From: Corallococcus caeni
GTDB taxonomy: Bacteria; Myxococcota; Myxococcia; Myxococcales; Myxococcaceae
NCBI RefSeq assembly: GCF_036245865.1
Contig: NZ_BTTW01000005.1
Coordinates: 434,001-498,000, forward strand
Reading direction: 5' to 3'
Length of the DNA stretch: 64,000 nucleotides
Below the pieces are notes generated by a model. That model was given only the letters and a program-made list of their open reading frames with translations, had not been told where the DNA came from and made no database searches. The translations under genes and the position numbers were made by a program. Positions 52,257-61,304 of this stretch are shown piece after piece; positions within the stretch are counted from its first letter, which is position 1; each line of letters begins with the position of its first letter.

Positions 52257-53612
52257 ATGCGGGAGCACGTCGACAGGAGGGGCTGGCGCCGTCACGTTCT
52301 GTGGGGCTGGCTCCTGGCGCTCCTCTTCGCGGGCCTCGTCGCTCCGGCGGCTTCCGCGCCGCCGTCCCTCGTCGCGCGCTGCGAGCTGGAGGGCGTGGTG
52401 GACACCGGGTCGGGCGCGTACCTCGCGGACTGCGTGAAGCGCGCGGAGGACGGTGGGGCCACGGCGCTGCTCGTCCGGTTGGACACGCCGGGCGGCTCGC
52501 TGGAGGCCACCCGCGCCGTGGTGCGAGCGTTCCTGGGCTCGCGCGTCCCCGTGCTCGTGTGGGTGGGGCCTTCCGGCGCGCGTGCCGGCAGCGCGGGCGT
52601 GTTCATCTCGCTGGCCTCGAACGTGAGCGCCATGGCGCCGGGGACGAACATCGGCGCGGCGCACCCCGTGGGGCCGGGGGGCGAGGACGTGGAGGAGCGC
52701 GGCGGCGAGCAGCTGGCCCGGAAGGTGGAGAACGACACGGTCGCCTTCGCGGAGGGCATCGCACGGCAGCGGGGCCGCAATCCGGAGTGGGCCGCGGCCG
52801 CCGTGCGCGACAGCGCCAGCGTTCCCGCGGACCGCGCCGTGGAGCTTCGCGTGGTGGAGCTCGTCGCGCCCACCGAGGCCGCGTTCCTCGACGCCGTGGA
52901 GGGCCGCAGCGTGGAGGTCGCCGGGGGTGACACCGTGACGCTCACCACCCGCGATGCCCACGTGGTGTCCCTGGAGCCGGGGCTGTCACAGCAGGTGGTG
53001 CATGCGCTCGCGCAGCCCTCCATCATCTACCTGCTGTTCCTCGTCGCGGTGCTGGGCCTGGTGGCGGAGGTGTCCCATCCGGGCGCGGTGGCGCCGGGGC
53101 TCATTGGCGGCGTGGCGCTGGTGCTGGCGTTGATGGCTTCGGCGACGCTGCCGGTGCGCTCGGGCGCGCTGGTGTTGATGCTGGTGGGCGTGGGGCTCAT
53201 CATCGCGGAGCTGTTCGTCACCAGCGGCCTGCTGGGGGCAGCGGGCACGGGCCTGTTGATACTGGGTGGCGTGTTCCTGGTGGACCGCTTCGAACCGGGC
53301 TGGTTCGTGGAGCCGTCCTTCCGCCTGTCGTGGGGCGTGATGCTGCCGACGGCGCTCCTGTTCGCGGGGTCCGCGGCCTTCCTCGCGTATCGCAGCGCCC
53401 AGACCCGCAAGCTGCCGCAGCGGGGCGGTGACGTGGGGCTCGTGGGCGAGGCGGGCACGGCGCTGGTCCCCGTCACGCCCTCCGGCGGCGAGGTGTTCGT
53501 CCACGGCGAGCGCTGGCGCGCCGTCTCCTTCACCCCCATCCGCGAGGGCGCGCAGGTCGTGGTGCGCGCCGTGGAGGGGCTCACCCTCACCGTCGCGGAG
53601 TCGATGCCATGA
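52257..53612 (+). CDS. nfeD: NfeD family membrane serine protease
   Basis: The 451-residue protein has a signal peptide, a ClpP-like periplasmic protease domain and four C-terminal membrane helices ending with an OB-fold NfeD domain. The catalytic Ser112 lies in [11 protein letters not shown], and Lys156 in ARKVENDTV matches the Ser-Lys dyad of the archaeal PH1510 protease. It is coupled to the slipin gene by ATGA, the standard nfeD-slipin pair that acts on membrane protein quality control. The ATG at 52257 is preferred; an ATG at 52203 lies in the same frame. Confidence 0.9.
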   Translation: MREHVDRRGWRRHVLWGWLLALLFAGLVAPAASAPPSLVARCELEGVVDTGSGAYLADCVKRAEDGGATALLVRLDTPGGSLEATRAVVRAFLGSRVPVLVWVGPSGARAGSAGVFISLASNVSAMAPGTNIGAAHPVGPGGEDVEERGGEQLARKVENDTVAFAEGIARQRGRNPEWAAAAVRDSASVPADRAVELRVVELVAPTEAAFLDAVEGRSVEVAGGDTVTLTTRDAHVVSLEPGLSQQVVHALAQPSIIYLLFLVAVLGLVAEVSHPGAVAPGLIGGVALVLALMASATLPVRSGALVLMLVGVGLIIAELFVTSGLLGAAGTGLLILGGVFLVDRFEPGWFVEPSFRLSWGVMLPTALLFAGSAAFLAYRSAQTRKLPQRGGDVGLVGEAGTALVPVTPSGGEVFVHGERWRAVSFTPIREGAQVVVRAVEGLTLTVAESMP

Positions 53613-54433
53613 ACGAGCTGTTCGGAGCCCTGGGATGGCTCATCCCCCTGGGCGTGCTGTTCCTCCTCTTCCTCTCCGGTGTGCGCATCGTCACCGAGTA
53701 CCAGAACGGCGTCGTGTTCCGGCTGGGCCGCTACGTGGGCCTCAAGCGCGCGGGCTTCCGCTGGCTCATCCCCTTCATTGAACGCATGGTGATCATCGAC
53801 CTGCGCACCGTCGCGCGCGACGTGCCTCCGCAGGACGTCATCACCAAGGACAACGTCAGCGTGAAGGTCAGCGCCGTCGTCTACTTCCGCGTCATGCAGG
53901 CGGACAAGGCCGTGCTCCAGGTGGAGGACTACCTCTACGCCACCAGCCAGATCGCGCAGACGACCCTGCGCGCCATCCTGGGCCAGGTGGAGCTGGACGA
54001 CCTCTTGTCCCAGCGCGAGCGCATCAACCACGAGTTGCAGCAGGTGCTCGACGCACGCACCGGCCCGTGGGGCATCAAGGTCTCCAACGTGGAGGTGAAG
54101 CACATCGACCTGCCGCTGGAGATGCAGCGGGCCATCGCGCGGCAGGCCGAGGCCGAACGCGAGCGCCGCGCGAAGATCATCGCCGCGGAAGGCGAACACC
54201 AGGCCGCGGAGAAGCTGGCCCAGGCCGCGGACGTGCTCAGCCGCAACCCCGCCACGCTCCAGCTGCGCTACCTGCAGACGCTGGTGGAGATCACCGGCGG
54301 CGGCAACCACACCATCCTGCCCATTCCCCTGGAGCTCCTGCGCGCGTTCGGCGCCGTGACCGCGCGGCCCCTCCCTCCGGAGCAGGCCCGGGAGGAGGAC
54401 GAGGACGAGGACGCGTCCCACGGCCTGTCCTGA
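53609..54433 (+). CDS. Slipin/stomatin-like SPFH protein
   Basis: The 274-residue protein has an N-terminal hydrophobic anchor, the SPFH domain ([41 protein letters not shown], then [13 protein letters not shown]) and a helical coiled C-terminus. It forms membrane-associated oligomers. It starts inside the nfeD stop (ATGA), so the pair is made together; the NfeD protease acts on this protein in relatives. Confidence 0.92.
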   Translation: MNELFGALGWLIPLGVLFLLFLSGVRIVTEYQNGVVFRLGRYVGLKRAGFRWLIPFIERMVIIDLRTVARDVPPQDVITKDNVSVKVSAVVYFRVMQADKAVLQVEDYLYATSQIAQTTLRAILGQVELDDLLSQRERINHELQQVLDARTGPWGIKVSNVEVKHIDLPLEMQRAIARQAEAERERRAKIIAAEGEHQAAEKLAQAADVLSRNPATLQLRYLQTLVEITGGGNHTILPIPLELLRAFGAVTARPLPPEQAREEDEDEDASHGLS

Positions 54434-54440
54434 AACGACG

Positions 54441-54475
54441 AAGGTCCACCCGGGCGCGAGGCACGGATGGACCTT
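54441..54475. terminator. Two-way terminator after the slipin operon
   Basis: AAGGTCCA (54441-54448) pairs with TGGACCTT (54468-54475), and the palindrome extends into the flanks. It lies between convergent genes and can end both. Confidence 0.7.
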
Positions 54476-54501
54476 CCAGGTGAGACGCGGCGACGGCGGG
54501 A

Positions 54502-55017
54502 TTACAGCTGGCCGCTGTCCTCGATCTTCACGGGCTGGCGCGTCGCGCCGGACTGGCTGCCCACGCCTTCGATCTTCTTCACCACGTCCATGCCCTCGAC
54601 GACCTTGCCGAAGACGACGTGCTTGCCGTCGAGCCACGAGGTGGGGACGGTGGTGAGGAAGAACTGCGAGCCGTTGCTGTTGGGGCCCGCGTTCGCCATG
54701 GAGAGGAAGCCCGGAGCGGTGTGCTTGTGCTTGAAGTTCTCGTCCGCGAACTTCTCACCGTAGATGGACTCACCGCCGTAGCCGTTGCCGAGCGTGATGT
54801 CGCCGCCCTGGCACATGAACCCCGGGATGACGCGGTGGAAGGGCGTCCCCTTGTAGTGCAGCGGCTTGCCGCTCTTGCCGGTGCCCTTCTCACCCGTGCA
54901 CAGGGCGCGGAAGTTCTCGGCGGTCTTGGGAACGTCGTCGGAGAACAGCTCCATCACGATACGACCGGCGGGCTGGCCACCAATCGACATGTCGAAGAAG
55001 ACCTTGGCGTTTGCCAT
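54502..55017 (-). CDS. Cyclophilin-A-type peptidyl-prolyl isomerase
   Basis: The 171-residue cytoplasmic protein is a cyclophilin with all eukaryotic landmarks: [19 protein letters not shown], the loop [13 protein letters not shown], active-site [14 protein letters not shown] with the catalytic Arg, [29 protein letters not shown] and the W residue in [10 protein letters not shown]. Bacterial PpiA/PpiB lack the CypA insert seen here. It catalyses proline isomerisation and probably came from a eukaryotic source or an early branch; this is inference. Confidence 0.93.
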   Translation of the reverse strand: MANAKVFFDMSIGGQPAGRIVMELFSDDVPKTAENFRALCTGEKGTGKSGKPLHYKGTPFHRVIPGFMCQGGDITLGNGYGGESIYGEKFADENFKHKHTAPGFLSMANAGPNSNGSQFFLTTVPTSWLDGKHVVFGKVVEGMDVVKKIEGVGSQSGATRQPVKIEDSGQL

Positions 55018-55156
55018 GTTCACGTGCTCCACGGTGAGGGTTGAGCCAGAGAGGCTGCGGAATCCAGCGCGATACCAGGCGCGCGAGCCGGGACGTACCA
55101 GACCCTCGCGTCTCGGAGGCACCCGCTAGCACCTTCGCGTGCGCTGCGGAACAAAT

Positions 55157-55648
55157 TCAGGCCTTCGGTGGGCCGCCCGGCTGCCCGTCCCGGAAGAGCT
55201 CCTCGTGCTCCAGCGTGATGGCGCGGCGGCTCAAGCGCAGCGACGCCAGGGCCAGCACCGCCGTGGAGCCCAGCAGCCCCACGCCCAGGGAGAAGGACAT
55301 CACCGGCAACCCCTCCGGCACCGCCACGCTGCGGCGCAGCAGGTACAGCAGCGACGTCACCACGAAGGACAGGAGCGCCGCGTAGGTGAAGCCAATGGCC
55401 CGCGCGAGGATGGCGTGGCGGCGGTCCAGGATGGCCACCTCCTCGCGCAGGAGCGAGCGGCGCGCGTGGCCCTCCGGCAGCGTGCGCCATTCCCGGACCA
55501 TGTCCCGCATGCGCGCGGTGATTCGGGAGATTTGGTTGTCCAGGCCCGTGGCCAGGATGCCGCACCCGGACACCATCACCGCGGGCGTCACCGCCGTGCC
55601 GATGAGCTGGATGGAGGAGGGGTCCAGGCCGTCCACGACGCCGTTCAT
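55157..55648 (-). CDS. DUF2721 family membrane protein
   Basis: The 163-residue protein has three hydrophobic helices: near the N-terminus (IQLIGTAVTPAVMVSGCGILATG), then LARAIGFTYAALLSFVVTSLLYLL and FSLGVGLLGSTAVLALASL, with charged RRHA/REE segments between. This is the DUF2721 pattern. The function is unknown. It is divergent from the MerR gene, with a 115-base shared promoter region. Confidence 0.82.
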   Translation of the reverse strand: MNGVVDGLDPSSIQLIGTAVTPAVMVSGCGILATGLDNQISRITARMRDMVREWRTLPEGHARRSLLREEVAILDRRHAILARAIGFTYAALLSFVVTSLLYLLRRSVAVPEGLPVMSFSLGVGLLGSTAVLALASLRLSRRAITLEHEELFRDGQPGGPPKA

Positions 55649-55727
55649 GCCCCCTTCTGTCCCACCGCCCGCCCGGCCGCCACCTCCGGCATCGCGACAC
55701 CACCGCTGACGAATCGCCACCGACGTC

Positions 55728-55763
55728 TTGACACTTGAACTGTCACAACCTACTGTCAGGTTC
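55728..55763 (+). promoter_or_regulatory. MerR-gene promoter and operator, probably leaderless start
   Basis: TTGACA (55728-55733), 17 bases, TACTGT (55751-55756) forms a near-consensus housekeeping promoter. The -35 lies in the inverted repeat TGACA, 7 bases, TGTCA (55729-55745), a possible operator. The GTG start at 55764 is only 8 bases after the -10 box, so the mRNA would begin at or next to the start codon. A third TGTC occurs in the -10 box. Confidence 0.5.
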
Positions 55764-56249
55764 GTGAGCACGCCCAAGACACAGACGGAGTGGAAGCTGA
55801 CCGCGCTGGCGGAGGAGGTGGGCGTCTCGCCTCGCACGGTCCGCTATTACGTCCAGCGGGGCCTCCTGCCCGCACCGCCCTTCAAGGGGCCGGACACGGT
55901 CTACGGGGAGGAGCACCGGGTGCGGCTCAAGGCCATCCGGGTGCTCCAGGCGAGGTTCCTGCCCCTGGACGCCATCCAGGCGGAGCTGGCGCGGCTGTCG
56001 CTGGAGGAGCTGCGCCGGCTGGCGGAGACGCCGGTGGGGCCGGGGACGTTGCCGGAAGAAGCCCCCCGGCTTCCGCCCCCCAGGCGTCCGGGAAAAGACC
56101 CGACGGTGGAGGTGGCGCGTTACCAGCGCTGGCTCCTGGCGCCGGGGTTGGAATTGCACGTGTCGGAGCAGGCGGAAGCAAAGGTCCGGGCGCTGGCGGA
56201 GCGGGTGCGCGCCCTCATCGAAGAGTCCCAGGAAGGAACGCCGTCATGA
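55764..56249 (+). CDS. MerR family regulator
   Basis: The 161-residue protein starts with the MerR winged helix: WKLTALAEEVGVSPRTVRYYVQRGLLPAP, then YGEEHRVRLKAIRVLQARFLPLDAIQAELARLS, followed by a dimerisation helix and a Pro-rich linker. There are no effector cysteines. Its stop overlaps the next ATG (ATGA), so it is made together with the VIT-VWA protein and probably controls that operon. The GTG at 55764 is chosen over upstream starts because these would lie before the promoter. Confidence 0.85.
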   Translation: MSTPKTQTEWKLTALAEEVGVSPRTVRYYVQRGLLPAPPFKGPDTVYGEEHRVRLKAIRVLQARFLPLDAIQAELARLSLEELRRLAETPVGPGTLPEEAPRLPPPRRPGKDPTVEVARYQRWLLAPGLELHVSEQAEAKVRALAERVRALIEESQEGTPS

Positions 56250-58951
56250 ACGAGCAGGCGAAGTGTGGGCTGTTCACGCGTGAGGGGGCCCAGGTGCCCC
56301 TGCAGGGGGTGGAGGTCACCGGTGAGCTGCTCGGGGGACACGCGCGGGTGCGCGTGGCGCAGCGCTACCGCAACGACGAGAAGAAGCCGGTGGAGGCCGT
56401 CTACACCTTCCCCCTGCCCTCGGACGCGACGCTCAGCGCCTTCTCCATGACGTGCGCGGGCCGCCGCGTGGCCGGCGTGGTGAAGGAGCGCGAGGCGGCC
56501 TTCCGCGCCTACGACGACGCCATCACCGAAGGGCACGGCGCGGCGCTGCTGGACCAGGAGCGCGCCAACGTCTTCACCGCGCAGGTGGGCAACCTGCTGC
56601 CGGGCGAGGAGACGCTGGTGGAAGTGGAGTTCCTCCAGACGCTCACCTCCGAGGAGGGCAGCGTGCGCTGGATGCTGCCCACGCTGGTGGCGCCCCGGTA
56701 CATCCCCGGCCCGGTGCACGGCGACCGCACGGGCCATGGCAGCGCGGCCCCGACGACGCGGGTGCCGGACGCGGACCGCATCTCCCCGCCCCAGGGCCCG
56801 GGCGCGGACTACGGGCTGCGCATGGACCTGCTCATCGACGTGGGCCGTGACGTGGTGGTGGAGAGCCCGTCCCACCGGCTCACCGTCACGAAGGAGGGCA
56901 CGCGCACGCGGGTGAACCTCCAGCGCGATTCGCTCCTGCGGAACCTCGCGGGCGACGAGGTGGAGCTGAACCGGGACGTGGTGCTCACCATGCGCAACGC
57001 CAACCCGGACGTGATGCTCACGCCCGTGGTCGCGCACCGCAAGGCGGAGGGGCCGGGCACGTTCGCGCTCACGGTGGTGCCGGACCTGCTGAACCTGGCG
57101 GCGGCGCCGCCCCGGCAGGAGGTGGTGTTCGTGGTGGACACGTCCGGCTCCATGGCCGGGGAAAGCCTGCCCCAGGCGCAGGCCGCGCTCCGGCTGTGCC
57201 TGCGGCACCTGCGCGAAGGCGACCGCTTCAACGTCATCGCGTTCGAGAACGCGTTCCGCTCCTTCTCCGCGCAGCCGGTGCCGTTCACCCAGCGCACGCT
57301 GGAGCAGGCGGATGCGTGGGTCGCGGGACTCAAAGCCTACGGCGGCACGGAGCTGCTGGAGCCGATGGTCGCAGCGATGAAGGCCGCGCCGGACGGCGTG
57401 GTGGTGCTGCTGACGGATGGCCAGGTGGGCAACGAGAACGAGATCCTCAACGCGGTGCTCGCGTCGCGCGGGTCGGGGCGGGTGTTCTCTTTCGGCATCG
57501 GCACCAACGTGAGCGACGCGCTGTTGCGCGACCTGGCTCGACGCACGGACGGCGCGGTGGAGTTCATCCACCCGGGGGAGCGCATCGACGAGAAGGTGGT
57601 GGCGCAGTTCTCGCGGGCGCTCGCGCCGCGGGTCACCGACCTGGAGGTGCGCTTCGACGGCGTGGAGGCCAGCGAGCTGGCTCCGGCCACACTGCCACCG
57701 CTGGTGGACGGCACGCCGTGGACGCTCTTCGGGCGCTATGCGCAGGCGGGCACGGGCAGCGTGACGCTGAAGGGGAGGTCGGGCCGGGAGCCCTTCTCCC
57801 TCACGGTGCGGCTGGACCTGCCCTCGCTGTCGGACCGGCCGGTGGTGGAGAAGTTGTGGGCCGCCGAGCGCATCCGGGGCTGGATGGACGCGGGGCTGAT
57901 GGGCCGGCGCGCGGAGGCGATGAAGGAGCGCATCGTGCGGCTGGCCGTCGAGCACCAGCTGGCCACGCAGTACACGTCCTTCGTGGTGGTGGAGGAGCGC
58001 CAGGGCGACCGTCGCGCGTCGGGCACGCCGGAGACGCGCGTGGTGCCGGTGAACGCGCCCGCGGGCTGGAGCATGTTCAACCCGGCCCCGGGGGACGTGG
58101 CCGACGATGAGGTGGAGGGTGGGCTCGCGCCGGCGAAGGCGCCCGCGATGAAGCGGATGGCCTCGAAGCCGGTGCCTGCCCCCGGGGCGATGCCCGGAGC
58201 GGTCGGCCGCTCCCGGGGCGGCGCGGTGCCCCCGCCCCCGCCGGCTCCGGCCATGGCCGCGCCCGCGCGCGCTCTGGAGGCGGAGCCCACCACCGGCTCT
58301 TCCTTCCAGGCGGGGTCCGCGGATGGTGCCGGGGCCATGGGGCCCGGTGCCGCGCCCAAGGAGCGCAGGGAGCAGGAGTCCGCGAAGAAGGCGAAGGGCG
58401 GCCTCTTCGACCGGCTGATGTCCGCCTCGTCGAAGCTGCTCACTGCCCCCGAGCTGGAGGGGCGGCCCTCCTCCCAGGCCGCGCCGCGCCCGCAGCAGGA
58501 CAAGGCGGAGGTGTTCTACGAGCAGGAGGAGGTCTCGCTGCCGTCCGTGGCGGAGGCCTCCATCCCCACCGAGGACGTGGGCAGCCTCTTGGGCCAGCAG
58601 CTCGCGAACGGCCTGTGGGCCGGCGCGGGTGAAGGGCCGGAGCCGGTGCGTCAGGCGCGTGCCACCGCGCGGGTGCTGCTGGTGCTCCTGCGCGAGGGCA
58701 TCACCAGCAGCCATCCGCTGCACGGCGCGCAGGTGAAGAAGGCGGTGGACGCGCTGCTCGCGCTGGCCGCGCAGCTCACCCAGGCGCCGGACGTGGCGGA
58801 GCTGGCGCTGGGCGTCGCGTGGCTGGTGGCGGCGGGCCCGCGCACCCGGGGCCGCATCGAGCAGGCCGCGAAGCCCCTCCCGGGCCTGGACGGGCGGATG
58901 GGAGACACGGCCGCGCTCCGGCAGCACGTGGAGACGCTGGCGACGCGGTAG
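56246..58951 (+). CDS. VIT-VWA domain protein
   Basis: The 901-residue protein begins with a VIT domain (CGLFTREGAQVPLQGVEVTGEL, then AQRYRNDEKKPVEAVYTFPLPSDA), as in inter-alpha-trypsin inhibitor heavy chains. A VWA domain follows with the metal site DTSGSM (D298, S300, S302) and a threonine in GGTELLEP. After about residue 630 comes a long low-complexity Ala/Pro/Gly region, then a helical tail. There is no signal peptide, so it acts in the cytoplasm or at the membrane, likely in adhesion or chaperoning of complexes with metal-dependent binding. It is coupled to the MerR gene. Confidence 0.88.
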   Translation: MNEQAKCGLFTREGAQVPLQGVEVTGELLGGHARVRVAQRYRNDEKKPVEAVYTFPLPSDATLSAFSMTCAGRRVAGVVKEREAAFRAYDDAITEGHGAALLDQERANVFTAQVGNLLPGEETLVEVEFLQTLTSEEGSVRWMLPTLVAPRYIPGPVHGDRTGHGSAAPTTRVPDADRISPPQGPGADYGLRMDLLIDVGRDVVVESPSHRLTVTKEGTRTRVNLQRDSLLRNLAGDEVELNRDVVLTMRNANPDVMLTPVVAHRKAEGPGTFALTVVPDLLNLAAAPPRQEVVFVVDTSGSMAGESLPQAQAALRLCLRHLREGDRFNVIAFENAFRSFSAQPVPFTQRTLEQADAWVAGLKAYGGTELLEPMVAAMKAAPDGVVVLLTDGQVGNENEILNAVLASRGSGRVFSFGIGTNVSDALLRDLARRTDGAVEFIHPGERIDEKVVAQFSRALAPRVTDLEVRFDGVEASELAPATLPPLVDGTPWTLFGRYAQAGTGSVTLKGRSGREPFSLTVRLDLPSLSDRPVVEKLWAAERIRGWMDAGLMGRRAEAMKERIVRLAVEHQLATQYTSFVVVEERQGDRRASGTPETRVVPVNAPAGWSMFNPAPGDVADDEVEGGLAPAKAPAMKRMASKPVPAPGAMPGAVGRSRGGAVPPPPPAPAMAAPARALEAEPTTGSSFQAGSADGAGAMGPGAAPKERREQESAKKAKGGLFDRLMSASSKLLTAPELEGRPSSQAAPRPQQDKAEVFYEQEEVSLPSVAEASIPTEDVGSLLGQQLANGLWAGAGEGPEPVRQARATARVLLVLLREGITSSHPLHGAQVKKAVDALLALAAQLTQAPDVAELALGVAWLVAAGPRTRGRIEQAAKPLPGLDGRMGDTAALRQHVETLATR

Positions 58952-59052
58952 GCCGCCGCGTGGCGTCACCCGGGCTCCGTGCCTCCTCTTCGGGAGGACC
59001 GGGGTCCCGGGTCTCCCGACTTTTCACGGGGGTCGACTAGGGTTGCGCCCGC

Positions 59053-60240
59053 ATGCACCTCGCGCCCTTCATCCTGGCCGTCCTCGTCGCCGCGCAGCCC
59101 GGTCCTCCTCCCCAGGGAGGCGCGGCATCCCCGGGGGCCGCGGCCCCTGTCTCCTCCGCGCCCTCCCCTGCCGTCGCGCCTCCGGACGCCGTATCCGCGC
59201 CGCCGCTCGTGGCGAGTGACGAAGCCTGCGCCGCCGAGTCCGACTACGCGGCGGGCTTCGATGCGCTGGTGCGCGGCGAGGACGCCCGGGCGCTGGAGTT
59301 GCTGGAGCGGGTGCTGCGGGTGTGCCCCCGCCATCCGTACGCGCCGGAGCTGGCGCGGCTGGCGCGGACGCGGCTGGACCCCGGCGCGCGGCTGGCGCAG
59401 GACACGCTGGCGCGGCCGGTGGTGTCGTCGGAGGAGGGACCGTCGAAGGAAGGACCGTCGAAGGGGGCGCGGGCGTCGCTGACCATCGTGCAGACGATGC
59501 ACGGCATCACCCAGGGCATCCTGCTGTGCGCCATCTCCAACTGCCAGGACACGCGCGCGTACGTGGCGGTGTCGCTCCTGGGCGGCGGCGCGGGGGCGGC
59601 GCTTTCCCTGCTCACCACGCGGAGCGGGCTGACGCAGGGGCAGGCGGCGGCCATCAACTCCGGCACGGTGTGGGGCTTCGGGTATGGCCTTGCGTCGATT
59701 GGCTCGTTCGACCTGGACGGCGATGCCTCCACGGGAGCGGTGATGGCGGGGGCGCTGGGCTTCACGGGGCTGGGCATCCTGGTGGCGGAGCTGGCGCGGC
59801 CCACCGCCGGGCAGGTGTCGCTGGCGAACTCCGGCGGCCTGTGGTCCGGCGTGGTGGCGGCGCTCATCATGGGCACGCAGGACAACAACGACACGCGCGC
59901 GTTCTTCGGCATCGAGCAGGGCGTGGTGGGCGCGGGCCTGATTACCTTCGCGCTGGTGTCGCGCAACCTGGACATCTCCCGGGGCCGGGTGCTGCTCATC
60001 GACGCGGGCGGCCTCCTGGGCGGCCTGGTGGGGCTGAGCGCGCTGTTCCTGGCGTTCAACGACGACCACGGGGACGCCCTCCTGGTGGGCACCGCCGTGG
60101 GCGTGGTGGCCGGCCTGGGGACCGCGACCTTCCTCACGCGCGACTTCGACGGGCCGGATGACGCGCCGGCCGTCTCCGTCATCCCGGCGACGCTGGGACG
60201 CCACGGTGGGCTGGGGCTGGCGGTGCTGGGCCAGTTCTAG
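59053..60240 (+). CDS. Secreted polytopic membrane protein with Gly-rich repeats
   Basis: The 395-residue protein has a signal peptide (HLAPFILAVLVAAQ), a Pro/Ala-rich stretch, a TPR-like segment (YAAGFDALVRGEDARALELLERVLRVCPRHPYAPEL) and then eight or so short hydrophobic helices rich in Gly, with ALLGGGAGAAL- and GLLGGLVGL-type turns. It may form an integral inner-membrane bundle behind a periplasmic repeat domain. No family recognised. Confidence 0.75.
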   Translation: MHLAPFILAVLVAAQPGPPPQGGAASPGAAAPVSSAPSPAVAPPDAVSAPPLVASDEACAAESDYAAGFDALVRGEDARALELLERVLRVCPRHPYAPELARLARTRLDPGARLAQDTLARPVVSSEEGPSKEGPSKGARASLTIVQTMHGITQGILLCAISNCQDTRAYVAVSLLGGGAGAALSLLTTRSGLTQGQAAAINSGTVWGFGYGLASIGSFDLDGDASTGAVMAGALGFTGLGILVAELARPTAGQVSLANSGGLWSGVVAALIMGTQDNNDTRAFFGIEQGVVGAGLITFALVSRNLDISRGRVLLIDAGGLLGGLVGLSALFLAFNDDHGDALLVGTAVGVVAGLGTATFLTRDFDGPDDAPAVSVIPATLGRHGGLGLAVLGQF

Positions 60241-60282
60241 CCCTAAGCTGCCCGCTTCGTTCCCCCGCTTCCGGAGCCGTCC

Positions 60283-60921
60283 ATGCCCGTCGAGCCCCAG
60301 GCCCTGACCCTCTTGCGTGATGAGCACGCGCTGCGCGTGCGGCAGGTGAAGGAGTGGGGCGAAATCCTCACCGGCTTCGAGGGCCGCAACCGCTACGAGG
60401 TGGTGGGCAATGACGGAGGCCCGCTCTTCTTCGCGGGCGAGGTGGGCAGCGGCGTGGGGCTGTTCATCCTGCGCAGCTTCCTCAAGGCGAAGCGGCCCTT
60501 CACGATGGAGCTCAAGTCCGCGAGCGGGGAGACGCTGCTGCGGCTGCGCCGCCCGTGGCGCTTCTGGCTGTCACGGATGGAGGTGGAGGACGGCGAGGGG
60601 CGGCACCTGGGCGCCATCCAGCAGCGCTTCCGCTTCTTCAGCCGCGCCTACGACGTGCTCGGGCCCCGCGACGAGGAACTGGCCCACCTGAGCGGGCCGT
60701 TCTTCCGGCCGTGGACGTTCAACGTGGAGCAGCAGGGCCGCGAGGTGGGCACCATCGCGAAGAAGTGGAGCGGGTTCGGCAAGGAGATGTTCACGGACGC
60801 CGACAACTTCGGCGTCCGGTTCAATGGCCTGCACGACCCGCATGTCCGCACGCTGGTCGTGGCCGCCACGTTCCTCATCGACTTCGTGCACTTCGAGAAC
60901 CGCCGCGAGAGCAGCGGCTAG
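60283..60921 (+). CDS. Scramblase/LURP-one-like protein
   Basis: The 212-residue protein follows the phospholipid scramblase and Tubby-like fold: repeated two-strand units with RNRYEVVGNDGGPLFFAGE, FLILRSFLKAKRPFTMEL, LLRLRRPWRFWLSRMEV and a C-terminal hydrophobic helix (LVVAATFLIDFVHF). Scramblase proteins bind or move membrane lipids. It shares the four-base CTAG at its stop with the convergent gene. Function in bacteria is not known. Confidence 0.82.
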   Translation: MPVEPQALTLLRDEHALRVRQVKEWGEILTGFEGRNRYEVVGNDGGPLFFAGEVGSGVGLFILRSFLKAKRPFTMELKSASGETLLRLRRPWRFWLSRMEVEDGEGRHLGAIQQRFRFFSRAYDVLGPRDEELAHLSGPFFRPWTFNVEQQGREVGTIAKKWSGFGKEMFTDADNFGVRFNGLHDPHVRTLVVAATFLIDFVHFENRRESSG

Positions 60922-61235
60922 GAGTGCCGGCGCAGCGAGGGCACGCGCGTGCGGCCCTCCTCGTCACGCGGGAGGCCGTCGAGCTCCGGCTCGCCGGAGA
61001 GCGTGGCGGGACGCCAGCGCTGGACCTCGCGCACCATGAAGAACGCCGCGGCGGACAGCACGCCCAGGTCGTCCAGCCAGCCCACCACCGGGATGAAGTC
61101 CGGAATCACGTCCACGGGCGACACGAAGTACAGGACGGCCAGCAGCCCGGCCAGCTTGCGCCACGTCGCCACCCGGGGGTCGCGAACGTAGTGGAAGAAG
61201 CGGGTCCCCATTCCTCGAAGGCCTGCGATGTTCAT
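60918..61235 (-). CDS. YkvA-type DUF1232 membrane protein
   Basis: The 105-residue protein has the DUF1232 core: LAGLLAVLYFVSPVDVIPDFIPVVGWLDDLGVLSAAAFFM, a helix-turn-helix membrane hairpin with the conserved D.IPD...G.LDD residues. Its stop codon overlaps the convergent scramblase-like stop by sharing CTAG. Function unknown. Confidence 0.85.
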   Translation of the reverse strand: MNIAGLRGMGTRFFHYVRDPRVATWRKLAGLLAVLYFVSPVDVIPDFIPVVGWLDDLGVLSAAAFFMVREVQRWRPATLSGEPELDGLPRDEEGRTRVPSLRRHS

Positions 61236-61304
61236 ACCCCTCCCTACGCATGGCGGACGCGGGTGATTGCATCACCCCGGCCCGGCGCTTGCACGCCCGG
61301 GGTG

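Noticed and set aside
56120..58969. 949-residue minus-strand open frame
   Set aside because: Antisense to the VIT-VWA gene, His/Arg-rich without domains.
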